Source: Porodaedalea pini
Lineage: Eukaryota; Basidiomycota; Agaricomycetes; Hymenochaetales; Hymenochaetaceae
DNA: 64,000 nucleotides
Assembly: GCA_002794775.1 (NCBI GenBank)
Contig: NBAY01000080.1
Span: 119,431-183,430, forward strand
Reading direction: 5' to 3'
In this document: piece by piece, positions 21,301 through 32,509 of the stretch
Numbering within the stretch: position 1 is the first letter of the stretch
Layout: the number at the start of each line of letters is the position of its first letter
Notes under the pieces: generated by a model
What the model saw: the letters and a program-made list of their open reading frames with translations, nothing else
Database searches by the model: none
Told to the model about the DNA's origin: nothing
Position numbers and translations under genes: made by a program

Positions 21301-21982
21301 AACTTTTTCTTTCCATTTAGCTTACTGGAAGGGGTCACAGAGCCAGCCTCAATCACAGGGCGCCACGCAAGGTGATTTCTCCATTCCTCAGCAAGGCTTA
21401 TTGCAGCCCAGTCAGAGTCAGAATCGTGGCTTCCTGCAGCCCAAGCCAGGTTTATCTACGCAGACTACGAAGCCACGAAGTCAGAGCCAGGCACAGACTC
21501 AGAACAAAGTAGTGAAGACAGAGACGCAGGAACTTGCTCGGAGAGGCAGGAGCCGGCCGTTGCAGGTTGTTGAAGATGACGAGGAGGATAGTGAGGATGT
21601 GCAACCACGCGCGTCTAAGACGGCGCGCGCGGCGACGAACGGCAAAGGGAAGAGTGGGAAGAGTCATCAGCTGTTCCTTAGCGACGAGGACGAGGATGAG
21701 ACTGGAGGCGTTGCAAAAACAAATCATATTGAAGATCGTGGTGACTTGGAGCTAGACCTGGACCTGGATGACGTCGAGATGTCTGGTAACGAGCCCAGTG
21801 CAGCGACACTGCGCTCCACTGCCCAATCAAGTGCAGAGACCACAAAGTCGAAGGTGCTGGCTTCACCAGCAAAACGGGGCGCAAATGCAAAGAAGCGTAC
21901 TGCAGCGCTTCTGGACGATGATTCGGATACCGGTATGGCGTTTAAGGGCTTTGGGGGCAAGAAGAAAGCGAGAGCAAAATGA
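18378..21982 (+). CDS. nbs1: Nibrin homologue (NBS1/Xrs2), DNA double-strand break repair
   Basis: This is the phosphopeptide-binding subunit of the Mre11-Rad50-Nbs1 complex in the nucleus. Exons inferred: 18378-18435, 18486-18625, 18679-18848, 18899-about 19541, then about 19619-19735 and 19780-20020 (this junction is not resolved), about 20077-20249, about 20309-21133, 21192-21264, 21321-21982. The FHA domain (LLKPGRSYPLGRKRKH, ISGEHISFVVG) is followed by BRCT (LTPTLSVSTSLATSLL, VVRPDWLTELL). The Mre11-binding motif FKKFKK is at 21116-21133 and an acidic stretch plus FKGFGGKKK at 21941-21961 matches the C-terminal Tel1/ATM-binding motif. Start chosen because MWLVEGAFDQE is the usual family N-terminus. 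Confidence 0.88.
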
Positions 21983-22217
21983 AGGTAGCCTAACTAAGCT
22001 TTTTTTGTTTATGAAATCTCATTTTGTCTTTACACTTCTCTCTGTGGAGTGAAACCACTCAAGAAATTATCTAGTATCTAAGAAGTAAACTACAGATACA
22101 AGAGGCATGCTACACTTAGTCCGCTCGTGCAAGAAATACAGTACGCAAGGGTATCACGACGACATGCAAGATGAGACAAAATCACAAAGGAACAAAAAAA
22201 AACCTGCCCTGCTCGTG

Positions 22218-24200
22218 CTATCCGCGTTTCTTTCCCTTCTCAAGAGTTTGAGCGCGGATCTGCAGTCCGGTTTCTTCATCAAGCTCGTCGAATTTGACTC
22301 GCGGCGCTCGACGTGATAACGGGTACAGCTCGATCGCATCGCCCTCGCATTTACGATCTGCAATCTCCCGCTCCATCTCCACGTCTTTGTATTCAATGAC
22401 GCTGCATTGATCCTGGCTATGACTGTGGGTATGGTTTGTGAAGGATAAAATAGCGCGCGAGCCCGAGTTAGAGCCCGACCCTGACCCTGACCCCGACGCC
22501 GTTCCCGAGCCTGAAGAAGACACCGCCAAACGCCCCTGCTCATCTTGTGCGGCGAATGACAAAGAGGTCTGTGTCGTCTGGACCTCTGAATCAGGGTTTA
22601 CGCAGTGTGCGCGGATGTGCAATAGGACACGCGTGCAGAGGAGGCTGTGAACGACGCGTTGAGGACTGTGATGCATGTCAATCAGTAAAATAAGAACGTC
22701 GATTTGATTGATACGTGGCAATGAACTCACGTTGTCAACCAGTTAGAGAACTCGGGCTATCAAGAGATTACCGTTTCTTGGTAAAGTTGGTGAAGGAAGA
22801 GAGAAAAGATGCAACCTACCGGAGCAGCGACGGCTATGAGGAGGTTGACAATCGAGAAAGCTGGTTTTGATAATCTAAGTAGTCAGCAATATTGAATGGA
22901 CCAGAACACACTCGAACGAACCGAGTAGATACACATAGTAAAGTAGACCTACAGAAATCTTCCTTTAGAGCTGTTTTTGGTGACATTAGACCTGAACTCA
23001 CCATCTTTATACATCTGCTTGATCAGAGGCGATCGAGTTTCGCGAGACAGGTCTGATATAGCGGATCATCCCAATTCCTTTATTCAGCTGGCACCTGTGA
23101 CAGAAACGAAGACATACGGTGCTGCCGGGCTCGAATGACCGTCAAGATGACTATACCTGCAGGATGAGAAGAAGAATCAGCGACGGGGTATCCGAAATGC
23201 CCGAAGTGCAAGACTAACTCGTTTCGCAGATGATGAGAAGCAGAAACGCGACAAAAATGATGGGACTTGAGTCCTGCGTCTTCGAGCAGCCCAGGGGCAG
23301 TGCCTCGTCTGCATCATGATCGGGGTATAAGGTTACCGAGGACAGAAGGTAGGAGACAGGACGTACAGGCAAAAGAGTCGACTTCAATTTGCGTAACGGC
23401 GATCGCTGGGATGAAGACGCTCTAGTTGTCATTAAAAGTGGCCGGTGAGAGTCAATCAAAGCAGAGCGTTGGTGGGCCTTACGAAGCCAACGATGAGAAT
23501 AATGACGAGAATAGCACGATTCTGACCCCACAAAGCATAAGTTCGAATCATAAGAATGACTAGGAGTTGCCAACATTCGGTGAGCCAGGCGTACGAATCG
23601 TGTCTTGAAGAAGATAGCTCACTCTCAGCGATGATTATTCCAACTACAATAAGCCCTAGACGCCTAAGGTCAGTGTCACGGACACAGAGTTCAGTGTAAC
23701 GGCATTCAATTGAGCCCACATGTCACAGCGCGAAACCCGAAAAGGCATTCCTAGTCCATTGGAAGCTGAATTAATGGGGTGTATTAATGGTATAATGTCT
23801 TTGAGATACGCACTCTGTCGGTATTTTTTCCGGTCAAAACTATAGTTGAGATGCGCTTTTCAGTCAATGCGCAACTCCGAGCGATGTTAAGTATGAGGCT
23901 CACGATGCAAAGACAGAAATGTGTCGAAGAAAGGTAGGTATCGGTTGAGAAAGAAGAGTAGCTGTAATTTGAATAAAGCCCGTGTTAGTGTACTGAGTAA
24001 CCTATCGAGAACGCATGAATGACTGACTTTTCCAAAAGTCCATCGGGAAGGCCATATGAGCGCAACCTAGAACGAGTTATTGTTTTTGTGGTACAAAAAA
24101 AAAAGGACCAGCACAAACCTCTTGGTCATACGTCACGAAGAAAACATCGTATACCTGCATACGAAAATCAATGACACCACAGGAACTTTTAAATGCTAAG
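22218..24200 (-). CDS. DUF6533-type multi-pass membrane protein
   Basis: Several minus-strand exons fit a family common in mushroom fungi. From the N-terminus: YDVFFVTYDQE (about 24160), VALIWPSRWTFGK (about 24050), LLFFLNRYLPFFDTFLSL (about 23950), ILMIRTYALWGQNRAIL with a membrane segment (about 23540), LPLGCSKTQDSSPIIFVAF (about 23270), a further segment near 23200, and HSPQRVVHSLLCTRVLLHIR (about 22650). The last exon ends in a Ser/Gly-rich tail and a basic end; stop at 22218. About seven membrane helices are expected. The start codon and first exon are not settled. No function is known for the family. Confidence 0.75.
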
Positions 24201-24249
24201 CAAGATTACACACGAGCAAGGCACCAAAGGCTGCTAAAGGACAAGAATT

Positions 24250-25460
24250 AAAAATTGGATCTTAAGCATGATGGCACAAAAGTACCTATCGTCCCCCCTG
24301 TAAGGTCCTATGCGTTGGTCATGGAAATCAAGCGATTCAGGTGATATTCCATGGCAGCACGGAATGCTGAGTTAACCGATGAAAACCATCGAGACAACTT
24401 ACAATTCCGCCAATGGTTGGCATTACCCCGCACTCAGCGTTTCCTCAGTGGAAGTGTAAAGTGATGAGAGCGAACTCTCGCAGCAGTGGTTCTTTTTCTC
24501 GCGGACCTCAGAATGCGTTTTTTCTTTCCTACAGCGGCATGAAGCCTACCGATTACCAAGTAAGGGAAGCTCAAAAAAGAAAAAAAGTTCGTTGAAATGG
24601 GGAATGGTAGATTCTTTGAAAATGTGGTTCAGTGAAGCCCTCGGCGGTCGCTGTTGCTCGGACCAGACAGGATGGTTGGGAGTTTCTTCAATTTGACTTC
24701 AACGCTGGCTTCATCTTGCCACGTAAACTAGCTCGAGTCTGGTATCACGTGTGCTTCTCTGATGGTAATGGTATTTACTTCCCACCGTATCTTGTAACTT
24801 AGTATGCATATCCATCATCTTATCCTTTACTCGCTCGCTTTCTATTAAAAAGGCGTCCGAGGGAGCTGAATCTTCGTGTTGTTGACTTCATGCTCCTCTC
24901 ATAGACTCGGCCGCTTACAAACGAATCAGCCTGGCACTGCAGATCCTCCGGATCTATGATCCGAGTGCTCTGACTTGGCCGTGGATTTACATCACAAAAA
25001 TCTGCAGAGTATTATAACTAATTATATTCAATTATAAGTCTTAAAAGACATGTAATACATATAATCATTTCGGGCATAATTATAGAGCAATAAAATCTGA
25101 ACTCCATCTTACAATCCACCATAATACTTACCGAAAAGCATAACAGTCATACCAAATTATAATATATCAAAACACTTATGAGAGATTTTAATACATGATA
25201 AGACTTTCAATAGAGTATAAGTTAGTGGAAGTATTGCAGACTTATATATAATTAAATAAATTCTAAAGTCAGGATTACAAGGCGGCGGAAGAGTTGTCGG
25301 AGTTATAAAAGCAAGAAATTACTTATAATGCTTTCTAATTGATGGTGATGCGCACTGTCGGTTCTCATGTATATAATAGTTATAGCTCACTTAGCAGCAG
25401 TTGTCGTGGATGACAATTAGATGGAAGTATTGGAATAGAATGAAATTGAAATAGCACATA
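24250..25460 (-). other. Intergenic, AT-rich, no gene seen
   Basis: No convincing frame or splice pattern. Bases 25010-25260 are strongly AT-rich and may be decayed transposon sequence. The boundary with the DUF6698 block near 25460 is where similarity to 41395 begins. Confidence 0.5.
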
Positions 25461-25983
25461 ACAATATGCGACCAACGATAGGGAAAATAGAAATAGCTGT
25501 TCAAGATGGATGGTATCGGATTGAATGTGAGCGGAAATTTCAATCAAAATTCATACATTGTCCTCTTCCTCTTCGTTGTCCTCCTCACCCTCTTCATTGC
25601 CCTCCTCATCCTCGGTCCAGTCTCGATAGAAGTCTTCAATATCAGCTATGGCACCTAGGTCATGAGGATCGGTTGCCGCTTGGGTATTCGGAAAGATAAT
25701 TCTGAGTAAGGGTTAGTAAGGGACCATAATATCACATAGACGCAGATGAACATACCGATTCCACCAAATCAATAGCTCAGCAGTGTACCTCTTGACATGT
25801 GGGACATCAGACCTGAACAATTGAATAATACCATTAAACATCTCGGGTATTTCTGGAGCACTCGACGTAGAGAAATGGAGCCTTGCGCTAAGAGCAAAGT
25901 AGACCTGGTAGTAATACATTTTTCAGTATTATATACGCGCAAACCGTGAAACAAATAAAATACCTGGACAGTAACGTATGCAA

Positions 25984-25988
25984 GTGAT
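25984..25988. repeat. Target-site duplication of chromovirus C (left)
   Basis: GTGAT, identical to 32957-32961. The uninterrupted site at about 41911 has it once. Confidence 0.9.
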
Positions 25989-26420
25989 TGTCAGCGACGG
26001 ACTACGGGTACGCAAATGGTAGCCGGGTCGCGCGGAACTCAGTCAGAGGAGGAGGGAGACAAGAGAGAGAGCAGTGAGCCAGGGGGAACTGACACAGCGC
26101 GGAGATAAGGAATAGCTTCTGGACGTAGCCAGGTAGAATTGACCAGGTCGAAACTAGGGGATAAGTACAGGAGGACTACCTACTTATATACCCTTTAGCG
26201 GCTGCGCACGGACCAGGGAATTAACTACTACATAAGGATAGATGATAGAACGTCGTGGAACTTCATAGAATAATGAAATCATAGGATCGGTCAGCGAGTA
26301 AGGATAGTGTGAGAAGGAGCGTAATGAATAATGAGTAAGCAGGAATAAGCGTGATTAGTGATGGATGGATAAGATAAGAGAAAATGATAAGATAAGATAA
26401 TTTAAAAAGCGTCCATGACA
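25989..26420 (-). repeat. 3' LTR of chromovirus C
   Basis: 432 bp, TGTCAGCG...CATGACA on the plus strand. Minus-strand TATATAAG lies near 26190. Confidence 0.93.
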
Positions 26421-26434
26421 TGACCCTCCCCTTC
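26421..26434 (-). other. Polypurine tract of chromovirus C
   Basis: Minus-strand GAAGGGGAGGGTCA directly precedes the 3' LTR. The pol stop (26433-26435) overlaps its upstream edge. Confidence 0.75.
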
Positions 26435-29400
26435 AAGGCGAGCGTCCCGATCGCCCTTGTTCCCTACCCTGGAACTTACCGGCCCACCACTGTGCCACTC
26501 CTTTCTGTCTCTCAGGCTCCGTCATTTCAAACACGGGTCGGAACTTCAGCTGCGACATCTCTAGGGTGTTGAGGGCGCGAGGAGCACTGGGAGTTGATTT
26601 ATGAAATTCGTCAATGGCCTCTTGAGAGTTCGTCAAATTCTCAATTGGCTCCCAGGTGCGTTCTTCGTTCGGATACCCTTTCCAATGTACGAGGTATTTA
26701 AGCTTCCCTCGCACAAGTTTGGAGTCGACAACCTTTTCGACCTCATATTCCGGCACATCGTCAATGATTTCAGGCGGGGGTGGAAGATCCTGCTTTTGCG
26801 ACGTATACTGTGGCTCGTGGTATGGGGAGAGGAGCACTTCATTGAAAACCGGATAGACTTTTTTCCATGTACGTGGAAGTTTAAGTCTATATGCTGACGT
26901 GCCGATTTTCTTTTCGACAATGAAAGGCCCATAACGTTTATCTCCCAGCTTCTTCATAGGACGATCTGTCTTTAAGTGAGTTCCTTCGAGCATGACCTTT
27001 TCCCCAGGTTTATACTCGATGGATTCTCCCTTCGTCCTGTCATAGAAGCGCTTCATGGTTTCGGCCGCATGCTTTAATGCTGATTCGGTTTCCTCCCTGA
27101 TCTTGGCCATCCGGTCGGCAAACTGCTTAGCGGACTCATTGGTCGATTCGCATCTAGGATTCGTGCCCTTATATGGGTGTCTCCCATGGTTGACGAAAAA
27201 GGGTGACGCTCCTGTCGACGTTTGTTCTTTGTCATTGTACGCGAATTCCGCTAGCGCAAGCCATTCCGCCCAGTCCGACTGATGGTGGTTAACAAAGAGA
27301 CGAAGGTACTGTTCAATCTCTTGGTTTATCCGTTCTGTCTGACCATCTGTCTGTGGGTGATATGCCGTTGACGGGTTTCCCTCGATGCCCAGTAACCGGT
27401 ATAGTTCGTTCATGAATTTGGACTCGAACTGTGATCCTCTGTCATGAATAAACTTGCGCGGTATGCCGTGTAGCCTGAAGACATGATCCCGGTAGAGCCT
27501 CGCCATTCCTTCCGACGTTATGCTCACTGAGGTAGGGATCGCATGCACCTGTTTACTGAACCTATCAACGAAGACACAGATTGCGTTATGCCCATTAGAC
27601 TCGGGTAGTTCGCCGATCAGGTCTGCTGTGACAATTTCCCAAGGACCTTTCGGGATCTCGTTTGGGTTCAGAGGATTGTGCGGTTTCGCTCTGTGTGCCT
27701 TCGTACGTTGGCATGCGTCACATCCCTCGACATACATTCGAACATCTCGTTGGATTCCCGGCCACCAGTAGTTGCGTGTGATCAACTCATGGGTCTTGTA
27801 GCGTCCTGGGTGTCCTGCGAGCGTGCTGTCGTGATGGTTTCGAATGATGTCTTCTCGGAGTTTATGGTCTTTCGGCACGTAGATCCTGCCCTTCCACATC
27901 AACAACCCTTCTTCTTCCTCCCACTCTCGTTCCTTCCGCTCTAACGCCTTCACAACTGCTCTGTCCCTGTTGTTTCGTACCCTTTTAATTCGTTTAACGA
28001 AGTCTGCATCCAGCGCTTCTAGCAGTGTTTCGTTTACAAATAAGTCCGGCTTGAGCAAAACAATGTCGATATTGTCGTTCTCCCCCCTCTCATGATCCGC
28101 TCGTCTCGAGAGGAGGTCAGCCTTAGTCATCAGGGCACCTGGTTTATGGAACAGTTTGAAGTCGTAGTCCGCTAACTCCTGTAGCCATCTCGCTTGTCGG
28201 TGGTTAATCTTCTGGGGTTTTCGGAAATACTGGAGGTTGAGGTGATCCGACCAGATTTCGAAGGTTTGCGTTGCCCCTAGAAGATATTGTCGCCAGTCAT
28301 CCAGTGCGCACATGATCGCGAACATCTCTTTGTCATAGATTTCGTAATTGCGCTCTGCTTGGCTAAGCGCTTGCGATCGGTATGCGATTGGATGCCACTT
28401 TCCGTCAACGAATTGGGACAGAATGGCGCCGTTAGCGAAATGCGACGAATCAGCCTCCACCCAAAATTGACCGTCATCAGTAGGCACTGTGAGTACAGGT
28501 TCTTCACAGAGCTTCTGTTTCAGACGTTCAAAGGCCTCCTGTTGCTCCACCTCCCACTTCCACTCTACATCTCCGGTCAATGCTGTCAAGGGCTTCGCAT
28601 AGTGACTGAATGCTAGGATGAAGCGGCGGTAATAGTTGCAGAACCCAAGGAAAGACTGTAGTTCTTTCTTGTTCTTAGGCACTGGCCAATCTTTTACACC
28701 CGCCACTTTGGCTGGATCCATGCGAATCTGTCCGTTGCCGAGGATATGCCCAAGATAGTTCACGGTCTCTTGAGCGAAGCTGCACTTTTCTGGCTTTAAG
28801 AACAACTTGTTTGCTCGCAACACTTCCAGGACTTGTCGAACGAGTTTGTCATGATGTTCGCGAGTTCGTGCGAAGATCAAGATGTCGTCCATGTAGACTA
28901 TGACGTGTCCATCATTGACGAGTTCTCGGAAGATCTCGTTCATGAATCCTTGGAAGGTTGCCGGTGAGTTTGTGAGACCGAAAAACATGACCGTTGGTTC
29001 GAATAGACCGCGGTTTGTCCTGAAGGCGGCTTTATGCTCGTCGCCCTCTCGAATCCGAATGTTATTGTAACCCCAACGTATGTCAAGCTTCGTGAAGAAT
29101 TTCGCCTGTTTCGTTTTGTCAATGAGCTCTTGGATTAGAGGTAACGGGTATTTGTTCTTAACCGTCATCTCGTTGAGCCGGCGATAGTCCTGTACGGGGC
29201 GAAGCTTGCCATCCTTCTTTTTTATGAAGAAGAAGGGGGATGCCATCTCAGATTGAGAGTTACGAATACGGCCAGTTCTCAAGTTTTCGGTGAGGAATTC
29301 GTCCAGTGCCACCTGTTCGGATGGGCTGAGCGGGTAGATTTTACAGTCAGAGAGCTTTGATCCCGGCTTGAGTTCAATAGCATGATCCCAAGGGCGTCTC

Positions 29401-30593
29401 TCTGGTAACTGATCGAATTCCTGTTCACTGAAGACGTCCGCGAACTCTTTGACATAGTTCGGGACTTCCTCGAGCACCTGTTGTCTGACCTTCAGCGCTT
29501 TTCTCGGATCGGACTTAATGTACCTGTCCCAATCGAAGAGGAAGAGCTGATCGCCGTCTTCAAGTTCCACCAAATCAAGGTTTTCGTCGGGGTCTGCATC
29601 AATGTCCTCTAGACTACGGATATAGCCGCATACATCGGGGCATCGATCAAATTCGATCGTTGATTTTTGCCAGTCGATGTTGGGATTGTGCAGCTTTAAC
29701 CATTCATGTCCGATGAACACATCTGTTTTCCCTAGATCTGTGACCGCGAAGTGGATGCGCTCCGAATGATCTTTAATCGTCATGCGCATTTCCACAAACT
29801 CTGTGATCGAGCCATCCTTGTTGAGCGTGCCGTCAGCATTATAGACTCGGATTGGGATGGGTGTCTTTTTTGTCCGGATCTGATGCTTTTCGACGAAGGA
29901 TCGGTTGATACATGAGCCAGTGCAGCCACTGTCCAGTAGGGCGTCTACCTTGAACTGGTTACCGGTGTCGGTCGTTTGAAGGAGAATCGGTACCATGAGC
30001 TGTTGCCCCCGAGACCCTCTTACGAACCGTTTCGGACCCCTCAGGTCCCTAACAGCTGCCACGGCATCTGGTTCTTCTAGCGCAATGATTTGACGCACCG
30101 TCTCTTCATTCGCTTCAGCATGCCTCTGCTGTTTCATCCACACTCGGAGAGTCGTTAACGCACTTTCGAGTTTATCCTCTTTGAGACGCCGTACTACCCA
30201 TGGGGCCGTAAAGGGGACAGGGCGATCTCTCCAGGACTTCCTCTCAGCTTGTTTCGACGAGTTTTCATTTTTCACGGATTTCGGTTCAGTTCCGGCCAAG
30301 GAAGAAATAGAATTAAAAGATTCAGAACAGGGTTTTACATGATTTTTTGACACAGGAGTAGGACGAGATGATGAGGCAGACGTGTTGTTACATATAGGCA
30401 TATTTATACTACTAGCTACTGGTACAGGGACAGAAGGAATATTTTTGCGAGTGACATTGCTTTTTACATTTTTTTGTATTTTATCTAAATTATCTACAGA
30501 GTCCATAGAATTATCAAAAATGGCCGTTTGAAAAACCGAAACTGAACCTATCCCAGTCAGTGCCGTGTTCACTGCTGGGGTTCCGCAAAATCC
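26433..30593 (-). CDS. Chromovirus C Pol polyprotein
   Basis: An open frame of about 1,380 residues. Approximate positions: aspartic protease DALLDSGCTG (214), reverse transcriptase LRPVQDYRRLN, FGLTNSPATFQ and YMDD (561), RNase H VEADSSHFANG (710) and DKEMFA (745), integrase HHCC finger (910-957: HHDSTLAGHPG, CDACQRTKA), catalytic ADLIGE (984), HDRGSQF (1044) and QTDGQTERINQE (1079), chromodomain (about 1270-1325: YEVEKVVDS, KYLVHWKGY). All key residues are present. It copies element RNA into DNA and integrates it. The frame has no own ATG at the gag overlap and is read by -1 frameshift. A Ser/Thr-rich segment of about 150 residues precedes the protease. Confidence 0.94.
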   Translation of the reverse strand, partial: GFCGTPAVNTALTGIGSVSVFQTAIFDNSMDSVDNLDKIQKNVKSNVTRKNIPSVPVPVASSINMPICNNTSASSSRPTPVSKNHVKPCSESFNSISSLAGTEPKSVKNENSSKQAERKSWRDRPVPFTAPWVVRRLKEDKLESALTTLRVWMKQQRHAEANEETVRQIIALEEPDAVAAVRDLRGPKRFVRGSRGQQLMVPILLQTTDTGNQFKVDALLDSGCTGSCINRSFVEKHQIRTKKTPIPIRVYNADGTLNKDGSITEFVEMRMTIKDHSERIHFAVTDLGKTDVFIGHEWLKLHNPNIDWQKSTIEFDRCPDVCGYIRSLEDIDADPDENLDLVELEDGDQLFLFDWDRYIKSDPRKALKVRQQVLEEVPNYVKEFADVFSEQEFDQLPERRPWDHAIELKPGSKLSDCKIYPLSPSEQVALDEFLTENLRTGRIRNSQSEMASPFFFIKKKDGKLRPVQDYRRLNEMTVKNKYPLPLIQELIDKTKQAKFFTKLDIRWGYNNIRIREGDEHKAAFRTNRGLFEPTVMFFGLTNSPATFQGFMNEIFRELVNDGHVIVYMDDILIFARTREHHDKLVRQVLEVLRANKLFLKPEKCSFAQETVNYLGHILGNGQIRMDPAKVAGVKDWPVPKNKKELQSFLGFCNYYRRFILAFSHYAKPLTALTGDVEWKWEVEQQEAFERLKQKLCEEPVLTVPTDDGQFWVEADSSHFANGAILSQFVDGKWHPIAYRSQALSQAERNYEIYDKEMFAIMCALDDWRQYLLGATQTFEIWSDHLNLQYFRKPQKINHRQARWLQELADYDFKLFHKPGALMTKADLLSRRADHERGENDNIDIVLLKPDLFVNETLLEALDADFVKRIKRVRNNRDRAVVKALERKEREWEEEEGLLMWKGRIYVPKDHKLREDIIRNHHDSTLAGHPGRYKTHELITRNYWWPGIQRDVRMYVEGCDACQRTKAHRAKPHNPLNPNEIPKGPWEIVTADLIGELPESNGHNAICVFVDRFSKQVHAIPTSVSITSEGMARLYRDHVFRLHGIPRKFIHDRGSQFESKFMNELYRLLGIEGNPSTAYHPQTDGQTERINQEIEQYLRLFVNHHQSDWAEWLALAEFAYNDKEQTSTGASPFFVNHGRHPYKGTNPRCESTNESAKQFADRMAKIREETESALKHAAETMKRFYDRTKGESIEYKPGEKVMLEGTHLKTDRPMKKLGDKRYGPFIVEKKIGTSAYRLKLPRTWKKVYPVFNEVLLSPYHEPQYTSQKQDLPPPPEIIDDVPEYEVEKVVDSKLVRGKLKYLVHWKGYPNEERTWEPIENLTNSQEAIDEFHKSTPSAPRALNTLEMSQLKFRPVFEMTEPERQKGVAQWWAGKFQGREQGRSGRSP

Positions 30594-31654
30594 AACTCCC
30601 GCTCAAAGAGCGCCTCCTCTTCTTCCTCCGCAAAGTCTGACTCCTTGAGCGTCGCGGTCTCGTCTGCCCAGACTTTTCTCTCTCGGGGTTCCATCCCCAT
30701 CAACACAGCCCTTATCACCTTCTTCTGCATCGGGCAATTCCTCTGTAGATGTCCAGATTCCTTGCAGTAGTAGCAGAGTCCGGCTTTCCTCAGCTCTTCG
30801 AGTGAGACGTCCATCGGTTTCCCCATGCCTCCGTATGTGACTCCGGTGGCATCGCGTCTTTCAGGGATTCTCGGTGTGAACGTCTGGGTAGGTTTTGGTG
30901 GGAGCACCTGAGGTCTGGACGGGGCAGCGCGCATTTGTTCGATGGCCTTCATCTGACGTCTAGCGTTGTCGAATCGAATGGCTTTTTCTTGCCAGCCTTT
31001 GTACGTGGTTGGGACCGTGTCACTCATTTCGATTCGGTATACGATCTCTCTATCCAAGGCTTTCGTCAGTTTGTGGATGAGGGTGTCGTCATTCTTTGCG
31101 TCATCGTTGTATCCTGCCGCACGGCGATAGATGTCGAACTGCTGGAAGAATTGGTCGGCTGTGATGTCTCGGGTGTGCTTCCAGCTATCCAATTTTTGCA
31201 TGGCGTTCATGCGTTCGTTCGGATCTCCGAACGCTTTCTCCAGCTGTTCGTTAAACTTCTGGCGACTGACGAGCGAAAAGATCAGATAGCCGTCCATCTT
31301 GATGCTTTCCAGGAAGTTCTGTGCCCAGAGTGCGGCCGAGCCTTCCGTCATGAACGACAACACGAAAAGGAAGTAGTCCTTGTCGTTCATGAAGTCCTCT
31401 GCGTTAGCTTCAACGTAAAGGGTGATGGCACGTTCGAACTTCTTGTAGTCTCGTCCGTTGAACGTCTCGGGTTTGGCGATATGTCTTCCTCCACTGTGGC
31501 TTGTTGGTGGAGGGACAGGTGCGGCTGCGGCTGCTGGCGTGGGGGTTGCGAGTAATCCCAGGCTGTGTAGCGCGTTGATGATCTCCTGCATCATGTCGTT
31601 TGAGATCGTCGGAGTTGCAGCTGCTGGCGCAGCTGGGGCTTGGGGTTCTGCCAT
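30569..31654 (-). CDS. Chromovirus C Gag
   Basis: 361 residues from ATG 31654 (MAEPQAPAAPAAATP). Ala/Pro-rich N-terminus, capsid helices (ETFNGRDYKKFERAI, SFMTEGSAALWAQNF) and a CCHC knuckle (CYYCKESGHLQRNC), followed by an acidic end. It forms the particle and packages RNA. The stop (30569-30571) lies shortly after the slippery heptamer. Confidence 0.92.
   Translation of the reverse strand: MAEPQAPAAPAAATPTISNDMMQEIINALHSLGLLATPTPAAAAAPVPPPTSHSGGRHIAKPETFNGRDYKKFERAITLYVEANAEDFMNDKDYFLFVLSFMTEGSAALWAQNFLESIKMDGYLIFSLVSRQKFNEQLEKAFGDPNERMNAMQKLDSWKHTRDITADQFFQQFDIYRRAAGYNDDAKNDDTLIHKLTKALDREIVYRIEMSDTVPTTYKGWQEKAIRFDNARRQMKAIEQMRAAPSRPQVLPPKPTQTFTPRIPERRDATGVTYGGMGKPMDVSLEELRKAGLCYYCKESGHLQRNCPMQKKVIRAVLMGMEPRERKVWADETATLKESDFAEEEEEALFERELDFAEPQQ
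30587..30593 (-). promoter_or_regulatory. Predicted -1 frameshift site, chromovirus C
   Basis: GGATTTT in zero-frame phase (TTG GAT TTT GCG). The -1 frame is open only from a TGA about 15 bases upstream, so slippage must occur in a window of some 36 bases that contains this heptamer. GGAUUUU is the known slippery site of red clover necrotic mosaic virus. Confidence 0.8.
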
Positions 31655-32496
31655 GATAGGCGGTGGTGTTGGTGATGGGTGGGGTGGTTGGTGGGCTCCT
31701 AGCTCGTCGTCTAGGCGTACCAGGTCGTCGTCGGTCAGGGGTGGTAGTTGTGCGAGGACAGCGTCGGCAGTGTCTTCTGGTGGTGTATTCCACCGCTGTG
31801 CCGCTGATCCAGGCAGTCGAGCGTACGGGTGTGGAGCCAGCTCAAATCAGAGACAACACTGCCAGCCGACAGGTGGTGCGGACGCCTGCGGATCTGATTG
31901 AGCGCTGTAACAAAACTCCTGATGTGGTGGTCGACTTTCACTTGCTGATCAAACCCGGATCTTCCTCTGTGAAGACTCCAACGGGCGCCAAGGGACCTTT
32001 CCGAAGATCACCCCCAAGGCCTGGTAGCTACTCTCGAGTGGGTCGGACTCAACGTTACCCCCTCTCAAACGAGCGCTAGTTGATCGAATAGAAAGAGGAC
32101 GGCGGGTTGTGAAACGAGTGAGTTTAATAATGAAGGTAAGGAATTAACGACGTATCGGCCTGATCGATGCACGTGAGATCGATCTAAGAATTGGTGTGGG
32201 TCGAAGCGATCGTAGTCGGGGTCGCAGTCCAAGTCGTCGGACGCGTCGGATGAGAATGTTGGTCTAGAGTTCGGGGTTACGGACAGGTAGTGGTCGGTTT
32301 TGAGGTTGTTGGATGAGATGAGGGTTGAGAGTGATGATGATAGATAGTAGGAATAGTTCAATGGTGAGAGTGATTTGCGGGGTACAGGTGAAGGTGTAGA
32401 TGGTAGCGCGGTAGAGAGATCGTTGTTGGTAGGAGATGCGAATGTTTAGAGCCAGCGTGGCGTTGGTGACTGAGAATGCGCAAGGCGGTAGGGGTA
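31655..32496 (-). other. Leader of chromovirus C
   Basis: About 840 bases between the primer site and gag. No further gene is supported; short frames on both strands lack family resemblance. It likely holds packaging signals, by analogy only. Confidence 0.5.
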
Positions 32497-32507
32497 AGTT
32501 TCGACCT
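32497..32507 (-). other. Self-primer binding site, chromovirus C
   Basis: Minus-strand AGGTCGAAACT lies two bases inside the 5' LTR. It is the exact complement of AGTTTCGACCT in the LTR transcript (plus 32666-32676), 11 bases, with no longer match. Confidence 0.78.
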
Positions 32508-32509
32508 TG

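Noticed and set aside
22438..22650. Plus-strand Pro/Asp/Glu repeat frame
   Set aside because: Antisense to the Ser/Gly-rich tail of the DUF6533 protein.
31458..31901. Plus-strand Gly/Ala-rich frame over the chromovirus C gag start
   Set aside because: Antisense to the Ala/Pro-rich N-terminus of Gag, which by codon use yields such a frame.
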